Assembly: GCA_016617855.1 (NCBI GenBank)
Contig: JAECUM010006691.1
Location: 16,341 to 80,340, forward strand
Direction: 5' to 3'
Length of the DNA: 64,000 bases
Origin: Megalonaias nervosa
Taxonomy: Eukaryota; Mollusca; Bivalvia; Unionida; Unionidae
The stretch's first letter is position 1; the number at the start of each line of letters is the position of its first letter. Below the pieces are notes generated by a model, which had not been told where the DNA came from, did no database searches, and saw nothing but the letters and a program-made list of their open reading frames with translations. Made by a program: the position numbers and the translations under genes. This document shows positions 38,103 through 49,412 of this stretch, piece after piece.

Positions 38103-38404
38103 CTGCAACAAAAATGTTTACCACATGTTTAAGACAAAAAAAAGTTTCAGTGTACAGTGGTCCCCCTCTTAAACGGCTCCCCCCAACCAGTGGCCACATG
38201 CTTTTTATGACACAAATCACTTGGTACCAATAAGCCTGTATTCAAAAGTTCTCTTCAATGATGGCCCTCCCTCTGACTCACAAAGTGGCCAGTATATTAG
38301 TGCAGAAATGTCCAATTTACCTCTCACAAGCCAACACAATTTTTCCAATATGTCAATAAAGAACCAAACTTTAATCCATACAAAGAGGTAAGTAATCTAG
38401 TTAT

Positions 38405-38518
38405 CTTTACAGGCATTTGATCCACAGTTGTTATCTGGAGGCATTTGATCCACAGTTGTTATCTGGAGGTTATCCACAGCTGTTATCTGGAGGTATCTGA
38501 TCCACATCTGTTATCTGC
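38405..38518. repeat. Short ~30-bp tandem repeat
   Basis: Four imperfect copies of atttgatccacagttgttat + ctggaggc, of varying length. Confidence 0.9.
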
Positions 38519-39254
38519 TGAATACCTTGAATAAGACAGTACTGATGTGCACAAAAATTGTGCAAAAATGGTGTAACAGAATTTTTGGCTTCCCTTTGAT
38601 GTCAAGTTTTTTCACACTGATAATTAGTGCCTATTATTACTAACTACAATTATCAGAATTAGAAAAACAGCCAAAATGTGCCAAAATGTTCAGCACAAAC
38701 CTGCACGACTTAAAAATGGATTGACAGTCTTTCTGGTTTTTCCCAAAGAGAAAAGAAATGTAAACTTAACCGGGTACCAGACTATGACAATGAATTGCCT
38801 CACAAGATCACTTCCTTTCTAGCATTTCGCTGATTTGCTAAAAAAACAATAGTTGGCAACATTGGGACAAGTTATTACAAACAGTTCAACATGTCAGTAA
38901 GAAAAAAAATTTCTCAAGTTTTAAGTGAAATTAATTTCACATCATGAAAAGGTGGAGAATTTGAGGATCCTTTGCAAAAAAAAACAAACTATATTGGAAA
39001 GTTAAAATAAATATTGCAAAAGATGGGAAAAATATTCCGCATGGTTCAGAAAATGGAATTGACAGAGAAAGAAAGATTGTTAGAGTCATGACTGGCTTGA
39101 GCAATGATTTAGACAAGGTTTTCAAATGATTTTGCACTGCACATGCCAAGAACATTCCACTTACAAGCTAAATCATTCAAACAAGGGAATGATATTCAGA
39201 CAACTGAGAACATACAGATGATTATTAATAATATTCTTTTTTCAAAAGATATTA

Positions 39255-40890
39255 CAGTAAAACCTGTTATGAGAGACCACCCCTTCTGCCAACAAAAAGG
39301 AGTCTCTCAAGACTGGTGGTCTCTCATAGCAGGTTTGTACAAAAAGACCAGTTTCCAAGGTCCAGTTTCAGAAAAATTTCAAGAAAAATAACCACAATCA
39401 CTGTACATATATTCTATTCTTGCTAAAATATTGTATGCATTCATCTAAAACAAAATTATATAGCAATAAAGATATACTTCTATCATTAAACATGAAATCA
39501 CATTTACATTTGAAGATCACGTATTTTAGCATATGAAATTGTTTCTGAGTTACTCCTTTTCCTTTACAACAACCGAAATTTGTTTTACCGACTTTTACAC
39601 CGCTTTTTTGCGAGTGGTCTGCTCTTTTTCACTTCTTTCAGTTACAATAATTATTTTCTCCAACCTTAAAATTTGTCTCTTTCTAGTTGGAGGTTCGTCC
39701 ATTGTTATTGAGGTTCTAGGTGTTAAAATTATTAGTGCCCAGTTGTAATATCGAATGTAAAGATGGTGTGACTGGGCTGTGGGAAAATATGACAAATCTA
39801 TACATGTGCATTGCATATCTAACAATTAATGAAATAAAAAGAAACAATTATCTCATCCAGAAACAGAACCATTTACTCCGAGACAAAAGTCAACAGCTTC
39901 ATTCAAAGATGACATACAGGGATTAACTCTATAAGCAAAGTGTGTAACCCGGTCACACCAATTTGAATATATGACAGCTTTGTGATTGGGATGTAATCAC
40001 TTAACATCAGGGGGAAAAACAACAAACATCACAAGTCTTGAACACTATCAATCGAATCCTGCAAACGATTCTCTCTTGCTGGTTTAATAGACAATGATCT
40101 TATTCACCCCTGGCAATATGGATTAACTCTAAAGACAAACAATATACGCGACCACAATGTCAATTTCGGCACTAAGTCAATTCATGACATGTACATTAGC
40201 CTGGTTTATGGAGAGTAGCATCTATCACCGGTAGCAACAATCCTTTTTTTTAATTTTCCTTTTATGTTTGTTTTTGATCAGAACAATCATTACTAATCAA
40301 GCGGTCATTGTAACAACTGATTACATATAGGTCAGTGGTGTCTGTCTGTTCTTGCAATACGGTCATTCATAGGGATGCCAGGTCCTATAATAAGGCCGGG
40401 AAGTATGTTAAGTGTGGGAATAATTTGTATGCTTTGTATGCTCCCTGCACTGCTCATCCCTATACGAATAGCAGAGAACAATGCAGGGAGCATATGAAGC
40501 AGGGAACAAGACTAGGAAATAATCTACATAATACTTTAGACTGGTTTACGACAGGAACTATAAAACACTATAAGCATAGCTAAATAAATTTGGACATCGG
40601 TAGCCAGCCTATTTTTTTTAAATTTTTTTAAATTTAGAACGGTATGAGCAGTCATTCTTACAGGGATTAAATAAAGGTCAGTGGAGTTTATCCTCTTTTT
40701 TGTGATGCGGTCATTCATAGTTGTGTCAAAATGCATATTTTGCCAAGACATCGCAGTCACTGGTTGCGTTCTGCAGGTGGTCACTCATAACAGAGCTTTT
40801 ATATAATAAAATTGATCTGTGCATTACGACTGTGGTCAGGAATGACAGGTGGTTGCTCATAACAGAGGTCACTCATAGCAATTTTTACTG
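39255..40890. mobile_element. Tigger/pogo-like element (1.64 kb) with TA TSD
   Basis: Left end cagtaaaacctgttatgaga, right end inverted cagtaaaaattgctatgagt. 20 of 24 terminal bases match. TA dinucleotides flank both ends (39253-39254 and 40891-40892). The minus strand at 39600-39825 holds a basic segment (MDEPPTRKRQILRLEKIIIV) that could be a decayed N-terminal HTH of a pogo transposase, but no catalytic core is visible. An internal ~120-bp direct repeat (about 40220-40375 and 40600-40725) and a 13-bp stem (40437-40494) are present. Confidence 0.75.
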
Positions 40891-40999
40891 TAGTAACAGG
40901 TTTTATCACACTGATTCCACACATATTTAAATGGAAATATTAAATGTTTTAGAACCAGTTGTCACTTTCCTACTTCATATTTATTTACTATTCACTTAT

Positions 41000-41088
41000 G
41001 TGATCCCCCTCTTGAAAGGCCACCCTCTTATAAATCTACTTTCCTGTTGCAGGAGAGGTAACCTTACAAGAGAGGAGCACCACAGTTT
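41000..41088. repeat. Imperfect palindromic MITE-like stretch
   Basis: The left arm gtgatccccctcttgaaagg and the inverted right arm gtggtgctcctctcttgtaa can pair imperfectly around a short centre. The terminal sequence resembles pogo-like termini and also a stretch at 38159 (cagtggtccccctcttaaac). Confidence 0.5.
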
Positions 41089-41559
41089 GAAATAAAGGTT
41101 AAGATGCAACAACTGTAAAGTGCACATGTTTAATGTATGCACTGGAGTTACTATAGTCCACTGCATGCTTAAAAACCATGTCATCGAAATGCATGACAGT
41201 CTGTTGCAAAATTCTTATGAAATAAGCTAGAAGAAAATTTAATGAAACCTATCTCAATACCTCTATATCAAGGAAACCTGTATATTTAGGATAATTCCAG
41301 AATTCTTCAATGATTACCTTCATACATATGTCCTTATCTCATGCAGAAATAAAGACTTTCTTGAAACAACATGAATGCTATCTGTGTGTGATAGGCAATG
41401 ATATCCAATACTTTGACTGTCCTTTATAGACTGGGTTTACTGTTTATGAATGGCTCAGTCAAAACATGGATCTCATCACGCTGCTTTACGTATTAATAAC
41501 ATCTGTTTCAAAATCAGTCTGCAACAATCCAAAACAAAACATTCATTTTCAGTATAAAT

Positions 41560-41885
41560 GTAATTAGAGCATAATGTGTACCAGTCAATTTGTACAATTT
41601 AAACATCATGTATACCAGTCAATCTGTACAATTATATTAAATCATCCTGTACACCAGTCAATCTGTACAATTTTATTACCACATCCTGTATACCAGTCAA
41701 TCTGTACAATTATATGAAAGCATCCTGTATACCAGTCAGTCAAAACAATTCTATTAAAGCAGCCTGTATATCCGTCGATCTTTGCGATTATTTTAAAACA
41801 GCCTGTATACCTGTCAATCCTAACAATTTTATTAAAGCAGCTTGTATACCAGTCACACTATAAATTCTATTATAGCAGCTTGAAT
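41560..41885. repeat. ~38-bp minisatellite, about 8-9 copies
   Basis: Units catcctgtataccagtcaat + ctgtacaattatattaaa, diverging toward the right (cagcctgtatacctgtcaat). Confidence 0.93.
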
Positions 41886-41998
41886 GCCAATCAATCTTGA
41901 TATAAAATCAAGAAATACACCTGTGCATGTACATGTATTTGTATGGCATATTGTCATAAACATTAATGTAAAAGGTTCAAATGAAAATTCTGAATTAC

Positions 41999-42133
41999 AT
42001 TTTTCTCTGCTTCTCCATATTTCTGCCCCTGATCTGGTAGAAAGAACTGCACATCCCCCTGATTTTTAGCCATATCTCTGAGTGTCATGGCTGTTCGTAC
42101 GGTCTCATTACGGGCGTGGACAAACACCATAAC
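41999..42133 (-). CDS. ASCC3: ASCC3 exon i: helicase 1 motif IV
   Basis: Window codons 382-426. VMVFVHARNETVRTAM is motif IV of RecA2 and is near-identical to the vertebrate VMVFVHARNATVRTAM. The rest (FFLPDQGQKYGEAEKN) is the variable hinge before the SRN..ELFPDG segment. The donor after AAT is GTAATT, chosen because it is the only cut that joins in frame to the next exon (AEKN|TMKSRN). Phase 0 on both sides. Confidence 0.95.
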
Positions 42134-42918
42134 CTGTGAAAAGGTTAATGTATTTTCCTAAGAATAAGAGGCAATTTTTATCATTATCTAAATAGTTATG
42201 AATTTTATATTTTTTTAAAACATTTAACCTACTCAGAAATGATGGGTTGTGCCATTTATCAAGTCACATTGAATTTTATTCTACAATGATGTCAAATAAA
42301 TTCTAAGTATCTAAATTAATATATTGAAATTACAAGTTTGACTGGTGTTAATGTGTAATACATAAACAATTAACAAAACAATTATAATATCATGATTCAG
42401 TTTTGCCCAGCCTCTACCAACAATCTGGTAAATTTAATGTATGTCTGACTTTCAGATTTATTCATGAGAAGGTTTTTTCACAAAAGCTATGAAATCTATG
42501 CATTACACACCAGAAAATTCAGAATGAACGAAAAAATAAAACATCTGTAAGTGGGATGCATATACAAACATTTAAATAAGAGCTGTTCCATTTAAACATA
42601 CATGGTACCTATGGAAGGCAGTTCTTCAAAATTATATGCCAGGCTGCTTTGATTTCACAGAGTTCATATTAAAATAACAAGAAAATTCTAATTGCATCTA
42701 TGGGTGAGTACCCCATATTAAAAGTGCCTTCCCTGGGTCCCAGGTATGTTTTACTGAAAGAGCCCTAACATTTATTTCTCAAATATATTCAAAAAAGGAT
42801 CCTACAGACAAATATTTCCTTAAAACATACAAAATGAGACAAAAAATGCTCAGACATGAAAATGAGACACAATCTGTACATCTGGACAAAATTTCACAAA
42901 CTGTGTATTGAAATTTAC
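42134..42918 (-). other. ASCC3 intron between exons h and i
   Basis: 785 bp of AT-rich sequence. No repeat or gene recognised. Confidence 0.9.
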
Positions 42919-43010
42919 CTGATAACCTTTTTTCACTTGTTCTAATACTTTCTCATAGCACACTGTGTTGAAATCTTGAAGTTGCTGAACTCTGTTCAGA
43001 GTCTTGATCC
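42919..43010 (-). CDS. ASCC3: ASCC3 exon h: RecA1-RecA2 connection
   Basis: Window codons 351-381. It completes the split Gly and reads IKTLNRVQQLQDFNTVCYE, ending VKKGYQ, which matches the ASCC3 segment IK......QLN..D.VCYENVLKQVKAGHQ that links RecA1 to RecA2. The acceptor is TTTTAG-like (TATTTAG) and the donor is GTAAAT. At 92 bp it is one of the shortest exons here, and it joins without a gap to the HARN exon. Confidence 0.93.
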
Positions 43011-43368
43011 CTAAATAAGAGAACAGAACTCCTTCTAATTACACATTTAAAATTATTAGTATTTACCAAACCCTTCAAAATGATTTTACCCCTTAAACAT
43101 CATGATTACAGCTCATTTCCTTAAAAACTTTCTTGCATTTAAGGTACTTAAATAAAATTTTGCCAGAAATATTCTACAGCATTTATTTCAGCAACATTTA
43201 CATAAAAGGAGACTAAAGCAGAACGATCAACTTTCAAATTGAAACTAAGAACACAAAACTTTTCATAAAATATTATATTTATCTGTAAAAGCTAAACCAA
43301 GACTCTTCACTCATCAAATTTAACAATCTGTTGGAATCTTTGGGAAAACAAATCACCAAGAAATGTCT

Positions 43369-43619
43369 TCTTCTTCTTCTTCTTGGGTTTAACGCCATTT
43401 TTCAGCACAAGATATGCTATACAAGGCGGCCAGTATAAATGGTGCAGGAAGAAGCCGGAAAAACCCTGGAAAGAACCACTGACCCACAAGAAGCTACTGG
43501 CAAGCTTTCTCATGTACCAACATTGGCCGGGCCCAAGACTTGAACCTACACAGACAGAGGTGAGACGGCAGTGATCCGTAACGGTAGGCACTTTAGACCA
43601 CTCGACCACTCAAGGCCCC
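43369..43619 (-). repeat. SINE-A copy 2
   Basis: Same family as 5147-5407 and the same orientation, but with a (TTC)n tail in place of (GTT)n at the left end. The flanking duplication is ccaagaaatgtct (43356-43368) and ccaagaaaggtct (43620-43632), one mismatch in 13. Confidence 0.9.
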
Positions 43620-44204
43620 CCAAGAAAGGTCTCGTCTAAGGTGAAGCAATACAGACATACTGAGCAGTAGAATCTACAATTACAAGATATAGTCAATTCA
43701 AACTGTAGACAAGGGCTTGATTACAATCACTATATGGTTTATTCACGGATTTGGACAAGAGCTTCAGCTCAGTTACTAACAGCCCCATTAAGAATAAACA
43801 CCAATAAACTCTTACCAGAAACTAAGTCAAAAGTCTATACATTTTTGACCCTAATATTTCAACTAGAGTAATAAAAATGTATTAATCCTTCTGGAGAGTA
43901 TTGATATACTGATAGTAAACAATATTCCCACCAAAACCCAGCTACCTGAGATGAAATCTGAAAGCTATAACTACATAAATAAACAATTTAACACTTTAAC
44001 CAAGGTGAGTCATGGACATCAACACTGAGACAACTACATAAGCTTTCCTCATTTTTCAATCAGTCAAGCTAAAATCCAACTTATCCACATATTAAACAAG
44101 AGTTCCTCAAGCTGGCCAAAGAAATTTGTCAGAAATCAAGGATAAGACTATTTCTTCTTTTAATTGCTAAGTGTTGTAACCGTCTCCAATATCTTTTAGA
44201 TATA

Positions 44205-44830
44205 ACAAGATTTTAAGATGGCTGCTGTGGTGTCCATATTGGAAGTCAGGTCTGCACCATTTTCAGTCAGGTTCAACTAGACATCATTAGAAATATTTCA
44301 GTGAAAACCATCCATTCAGAAGGAGTAGTCATAACATTATTTTCAAGATGGCCAACATGGTGACCATACTGGATTTCAAATCAAGGAACAGACATCACAA
44401 AAGTCTTCTTGTAGAAATGACTTTCCATTAAGAGGAGAAGTGATATGATTTTTCAAAATGTCTGCCTCAGTGACCTTATTGGACAAGAATATGTCATCTG
44501 CTTTTTTTTTAAAACACCGGCCAGACATAAGATGAAGTCTTTTAATCAAATCCACTGTTGATATGATCATCCATCCAGAACAAGTAGTGACAACAAGATT
44601 TTCAAGATGGAGCTTAGATCTGCATCATTTTCATTTACGACCAGGTAGGCCTTGGGATGAATGTTTGTGTAAAGTTTCACAACAAACCTCCAAGTAGTTT
44701 AAGAGTAGCAATAAAATAGTTGTGCTCTTGGATGGACAAACAACTAATGGACAATGGATGGTTGGCAGCAGGTCATCCCATAAGGCCCTCTGGTCTATGA
44801 CAGCAGAGTTAAAAACAGCTGAAAATGGCC
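44205..44830 (+). repeat. Repeat D, array 3
   Basis: About four units of the ~140-bp family (aacaagattttaagatggct; tgtccatattggaagtcagg; caccattttcagtcaggttc). It closes with the terminal block: gtaaagtttcacaacaaacc, then ggatggacaaacaactaatg, then catcccataaggccctctgg. That is the same 3' end as array 1. Confidence 0.82.
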
Positions 44831-45224
44831 ATATAACAAGCAACTATCAATCTATGGCGCCTCAGTGATGAAAGAAAATAATCACGCCAAAGTTGTTTTA
44901 TTCTTGTCACTGAGATGGTCTGTAGCTTTGGACCTTGAATAAATGACTGAATGTTAAATCTTCTTTGGCTATGTAACAGATAAATTGCATGCTTTTTTTA
45001 CCTTACATTATTTTACCAGCAAACTTGAAGTATACAAACCATGGCATTGTCAAACAAACTTAAATCCAATTTTCAAAATTTAAACACTTTCAAGACTTTA
45101 TTTTACTCAAAGCCACTGCATGGCACACAAGGTTAATGTATGCCACAAAATTAAAATCTGAGAATGTTTGAAAAATTAATGTATAGAAACAATATAATCT
45201 ACATTTAAAGAAAATTTAAAGGAC

Positions 45225-45848
45225 TTTCTAGTAAACAGAACATATTAACTAGACTTCTAGTAAATAGTGTAGAGTGTATTAACCTGACTTCTAGTAAATT
45301 GAGTATACTAACTAGACTTTTAGAAAATAGAGCATATTAATTAGACTTCTTGTAAATAGAGTATATTATAAATGAGACTTCTAGTAAATAGAGTATATTA
45401 TCTAGCCTTTTCTCTAGTAAACATAGTGTATTAACCAGACTTCTAGTAAACAGAGTATTCTAACTAGACTTTTAGTAAATAGTGTATTAACCAGACTTCT
45501 AGTAAACAGAGTATTCTAACTAGACTTCTAGTAAATAGTGTATTAACCAGACTTCTAGTAAACAGAGTATACTAACTAGACTTCTAGTAAACAGAGTGTA
45601 TTAACCAGACTTCTAGTAAACAGAGTATTCTAACTAGACTTTTAGTAAATAGTGTATTAACCAGACTTCTAGTAAACAGAGTATTCTAACTAAACTTTTA
45701 GTAAATAGTGTATTAACCAGACTTCTAGTAAACAGAGTATAGTAACAAGATTAAGAAAAAGAGCCCATTAACTAGACTTCTAGTAAATGGAGTATATTAA
45801 TTAGACTTCTAGTAAATGGAGCATATTAACTAGACTACTAGAGCATGG
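45225..45848. repeat. ~30-bp minisatellite abutting exon g donor
   Basis: About 20 copies of attaaccagacttctagtaa + acagagtat with length variants of about 27 to 33 bp. The last unit ends about 7 bp from the GT of the exon g donor (45856-45855). Confidence 0.95.
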
Positions 45849-45856
45849 AGGTTTAC

Positions 45857-46013
45857 CTATGAATGTCTGACTTAGTGGAACAGGTCTGAATCTTCCATCA
45901 AAGAAGAAAAGCCCCATGTATGGATTTACATGGAGAAAGTTGGCCACATCCAGGTAGTTGGGCAATGTTGCTGACAGACCAACAATTCTTATCATACTCT
46001 GGGAACTCTCAAC
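45857..46013 (-). CDS. ASCC3: ASCC3 exon g: helicase 1 motif III
   Basis: Window codons 299-350 plus one base of 351. It contains [15 protein letters not shown], where motif III SAT couples ATP hydrolysis to unwinding, and then the [16 protein letters not shown] strand typical of ASCC3 and Brr2. It ends in phase 1 within a Gly codon. The donor GTAAAC is immediately followed by a large ~30-bp minisatellite. Confidence 0.96.
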
Positions 46014-46241
46014 CTGAAATAAAGTAAAAAAAAATAATGTAAATCAGAAAATATAAAAAAGCCATTTAGAAGAGAAAATTACATTCATCACAACAATATT
46101 TGTCTCCAAAATTATTCAGTGTTTCCAACTTCCTTATATCATATTGAGCTCAACTGGAGGTTTGAGGAAATTCAATATAATCTAGTTTATCAGACATGGA
46201 CATGTATTGACAATTAAAATAGAAAAAGAAGAAATGCTTAC

Positions 46242-46406
46242 TTGTCTAAGTGTCCTGGCCACAAGACTCTCTATAACTGACCCACGGTCATCATGAAGTA
46301 AATGAACCTCATCAATAATGAGCAGTTTCACCAGCTGAGCCAGGGCCACATCTCCAGTACTCTTTCTTGTCACCACATCCCACTTCTCTGGTGTAGTCAC
46401 CAACAT
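46242..46406 (-). CDS. ASCC3: ASCC3 exon f: helicase 1 DEVH box (motif II)
   Basis: Window codons 244-298. [14 protein letters not shown] is motif Ic, and [15 protein letters not shown] contains the Walker B DEVH box that coordinates Mg2+ and catalyses ATP hydrolysis. The end VARTLRQ matches the family. The internal Met at the exon start follows a good acceptor (CTGCAG), so it is not an initiator. Donor GTAAGC. Phase 0 on both sides. Confidence 0.97.
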
Positions 46407-46849
46407 CTGCAGAAAAGATGCAAAATGAAATAAATACAATAAAGTGACTGTTTTTCATGGGTTGCCATTTTTCACAGATTTTATCATCGGTAGTAACCAA
46501 TCAATCAAAGACCTAGTACACAACAATCATTCTTTGGAAAGAACAGGACCTTTCCAAACTCAATAAATATAAAGCACAGATAAAAACATCCTTATTTCTG
46601 CAAACAACATTTGACTAAAACAAAAATAAATGAATTCACAGTATCTCTATGATCATTTCATAGATTAGAAAAATGTCATTACCATGATTCACCTATATGT
46701 TAAAGTTTTATTCATCCATATTTCCACAAACTTATGCTGCATTTCTATTTAATGAACCTCTCCATCCTGCAGAAGCTGGGATGTAAAACAGGCCCAGTGC
46801 AACCTTTAACGTGTCATAGGAAGCAACAAATGGAAGCAGGAGCCACAGC

Positions 46850-47020
46850 AGCACAATGTTAGAGTAACAGAATTGCAACCAATAGAGTGAGTTCTAATTC
46901 TGCCATTGGACCAGTGTGGGTCAGCTACAACTATGTGTCCTTGGGCAAGGCGCTTGACTCCAATCGCACAGGACTAATAAACCTACTTGTGCTACTGATC
47001 ATAAAACACCATGCCTAACT
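46850..47020 (+). repeat. SINE-C relic
   Basis: Decayed tRNA-like head (gttagagtaac; gagttctaattctgcc at the B-box position), then a body with gtgtccttgggcaaggcgct and tgactccaat. It corresponds to the ccttggcaaggcactttact body of 13701-13895. Confidence 0.55.
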
Positions 47021-47284
47021 GGTCTGATGACACTGTACAGAAAATTTACACAGCCTGCCCCTGGGTCTATCAAAGAACAATACTGTAAGTTGTCAAAAAA
47101 GTAAATTGTGGGATCCTAATTTCATAATGCGCTGACAGATCTGAGTCTCTGCAGTTGGTAAGAAGTAATCAGTAGAACAAAGAGTACAGACCCTGATCTG
47201 CTGGCACATTATGTGATGGCACATCAGGGTCTATGTTGTTTGCAGTTGGACCATATTTCAACTTATCTGTTGTGGATGTTTGAT

Positions 47285-48595
47285 TGGTACTATTTTTATT
47301 TAGGACCAACAAGACATCATAAGAAGTCTTCTGATGGAGACCCTATGCTGATAACAATTTTTGTTTTGAAGAAGTAACAATAACAAGACTTTCAATATGG
47401 CTGCCATGGTAGCTATACTGGATATCAGATTTACACCACTTCCATTTAGGACTGACCAGCATCATCAGAAGTTTTTTGGTGAAAAAACAATACTGACATG
47501 ACCAGCCATCTAGAAGTAGCCATAGCAAGACTTTAAAGATAGCCATTTTGGTGACCATATTGGAAGTCAGATCAACACCATTTTCATCTATCACTAACTA
47601 GACATCATACAAAGTCTTTCTGTGAAACCCATGTTGATGTAACCAATCATTCGGAAGTAGTGATAACAAGAATTTCAAGAACCTCACTGTAGTACCATAT
47701 TATATATCTAAGCATTTTCATTTGAGATCAACTAGATCATAAAATGTCATTTAGTAAAACCCCACGTTAATATGACAATCCATTATAAAGCAGTGATAAC
47801 AAGACTTTCAAGACATGCAAGTGACAATATTTTCATTTAGGACCAACTAGATATAAAAAAAAGTCTTCTGATGAAAATGACGTGGTAATATTACTTTTTG
47901 TTCAGGAGTAGTAGCAATAACAAGATTTTTAAGATGTCTGCTATGGTGACCTTAACTGAAATCATAGTGTCACCATTTTCATTCAGAACCAACTAGTCAT
48001 CATAAGGAGTTTCTGGTGAAAACTCTATGGCAAAATGACTTTCCTTTCTGAGATGTAGCCATAACAAGATTTTCAAGGTGGCTGCTATAGTAGCCATAAT
48101 GGAAATCAGATCAGAACCATTTTCATTGAGGACCAATTAGATATCACAAAAAGTATTTTAATAAAACCCATGGCTATCCATTCAGATGGAGTAGTGAAAA
48201 CAAAGACTTTCAAGCCAGCACTGTCAACCATAATGGATATCACATCAACAACATTTTCATTTAAGACAAACTAGAAATGATAAGAAGTCTTCTGGTGAAA
48301 ACCCCATGCCAGTATGATTTTCCATTCAGGAGGAGTTGCAATAACAAGATTTTCAAGATGGCTGCCATGGTGGCCACACTGGATAACAGTTCAGCACCAT
48401 GTTCATTTTGGACCAACCAGACATCATAAGAAGTCTTTAAGTGAAAACCCCATACTAATATTACTGTCCACTGTGGTGGCCATATTGGATGTCTGAGAGA
48501 CTCAGTCTTGCACTAGCTGTAATGGATAGATGGACAAGTGATCAACAGACCATTCCATAAGCTCTTATGGTCTACGACTAGTAGAGATAAAAATG
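47285..48595 (+). repeat. Repeat D, array 4 (longest)
   Basis: About nine units with spacing near 140 bp. The 'aacaagattttcaagatgg' landmark recurs near 47383, 47525, 47665, 47798, 47918, 48065, 48198 and 48345. It ends in the terminal block with gatagatggacaagtgatca and cattccataagctcttatgg. Confidence 0.85.
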
Positions 48596-48782
48596 GGATC
48601 CACACTTGTCCCCACAATATGAGTGTGTTTGCATGTTATCCTGGTGTACTAAAATGAGGAAGAGGTGAACAAGGAGCCATAAACAACAGAAAGTTATCAG
48701 TTTTACCTCATTTTAATTAGAAAAGTCTGAAAGGCAAAGCTGATAATTGGAATCCTTAAACTTCTGAACACAAAAGCATATA

Positions 48783-48960
48783 CAGTAGAACCTGTCTTGA
48801 AAGACCACCCTTTCTGCCATAAAATTATGGTCTCTCAAGACAGGTGGTCTCTCATAACAGGTCAGAATGCTATATAATCATTAAATTTGTGCGTTGAGAA
48901 TATGGTCTCTCAAGACAGGTGGTCTCACATAGCAATGGTCTTTCAAGACAGGTTTCACTG
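48783..48960. mobile_element. Tigger-like MITE with exact TA TSD (178 bp)
   Basis: Left end cagtagaacctgtcttgaaa and right end inverted cagtgaaacctgtcttgaaa, flanked by TA at 48781-48782 and 48961-48962. Inside, the motif ggtctctcaagacaggtggt occurs twice, so the element is a set of nested terminal motifs with no coding sequence. Confidence 0.9.
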
Positions 48961-49184
48961 TACTATAGCTAATTTGTTTTTAGATGGGAGTAGTGACATG
49001 AAAAATGGACTTCGAAAATTTAGCAGCAATGTTGCCTCAATGAATCAAGCAAAATTATTTTGCTTTCAATGTGTAACATAATGATATCACCTCCACAAGC
49101 AATATTTAAACTAAATGTACACTAATGTTGTGCTTTGTATGCAAAATTATGTCAAGAGATGTGTAAAATTTGTCTAAATGTCAC

Positions 49185-49325
49185 CTGAGTGTTGAGAATC
49201 TCAGCCTTTGTAAGTTGCATGTCTCCTGTCAATTCTCGGACTGCAATCCCTAGAGGCTCCAGTCGGCCCCCAAAATTACGAACCATCTCAGCAGCAAGTG
49301 CCTTCATGGGTGCCACATAAATGAC
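49185..49325 (-). CDS. ASCC3: ASCC3 exon e: helicase 1 motifs Ia/Ib
   Basis: Window codons 197-243. [15 protein letters not shown] is motif Ia and RELTGDMQL is the conserved TGD strand of Ski2-like helicases, which contacts the nucleic-acid backbone. Phase 0 on both sides, donor GTGACA. The acceptor (ACATACAG) lacks a clear pyrimidine tract: a (TA)n array begins about 18 bp upstream of it. Confidence 0.96.
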
Positions 49326-49339
49326 CTGTATGTACGTAT

Positions 49340-49344
<5 letters not shown>

Positions 49345-49408
<64 letters not shown>
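49345..49408. repeat. (TA)n microsatellite, about 32 units
   Basis: Uninterrupted ta run lying about 18 bp upstream (minus-strand sense) of the exon e acceptor AG. Confidence 0.97.

Positions 49409-49412
<4 letters not shown>

Larger units (their letters stand above)
38103..41998 (-). other. ASCC3 intron between exons i and j
   Basis: 3.9 kb. It carries a short ~30-bp array (38405-38518), a 1.6-kb Tigger-like element, a palindromic MITE-like stretch at 41000-41088 and a ~38-bp minisatellite (41560-41885). I recognise nothing in 38530-39250 or 41100-41550. Confidence 0.85.
43011..45856 (-). other. ASCC3 intron between exons g and h
   Basis: Contains a SINE-A copy (43369-43619), repeat D array 3 (44205-44830) and a ~30-bp minisatellite reaching the donor of exon g. 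I recognise nothing in 43640-44190 or 44850-45220. Confidence 0.87.
46407..49184 (-). other. ASCC3 intron between exons e and f
   Basis: Contains a SINE-C relic (46850-47020), repeat D array 4 (47285-48595) and a Tigger-like MITE (48783-48960). Nothing recognisable in 46410-46840. The neighbouring 228-bp intron at 46014-46241 is also free of repeats. Confidence 0.85.

Noticed and set aside
39533..39748. Hydrophobic 71-codon plus-strand ORF resembling a small membrane protein
   Set aside because: It lies antisense within the Tigger-like element, in AT-rich sequence that yields hydrophobic frames by composition. No independent support.
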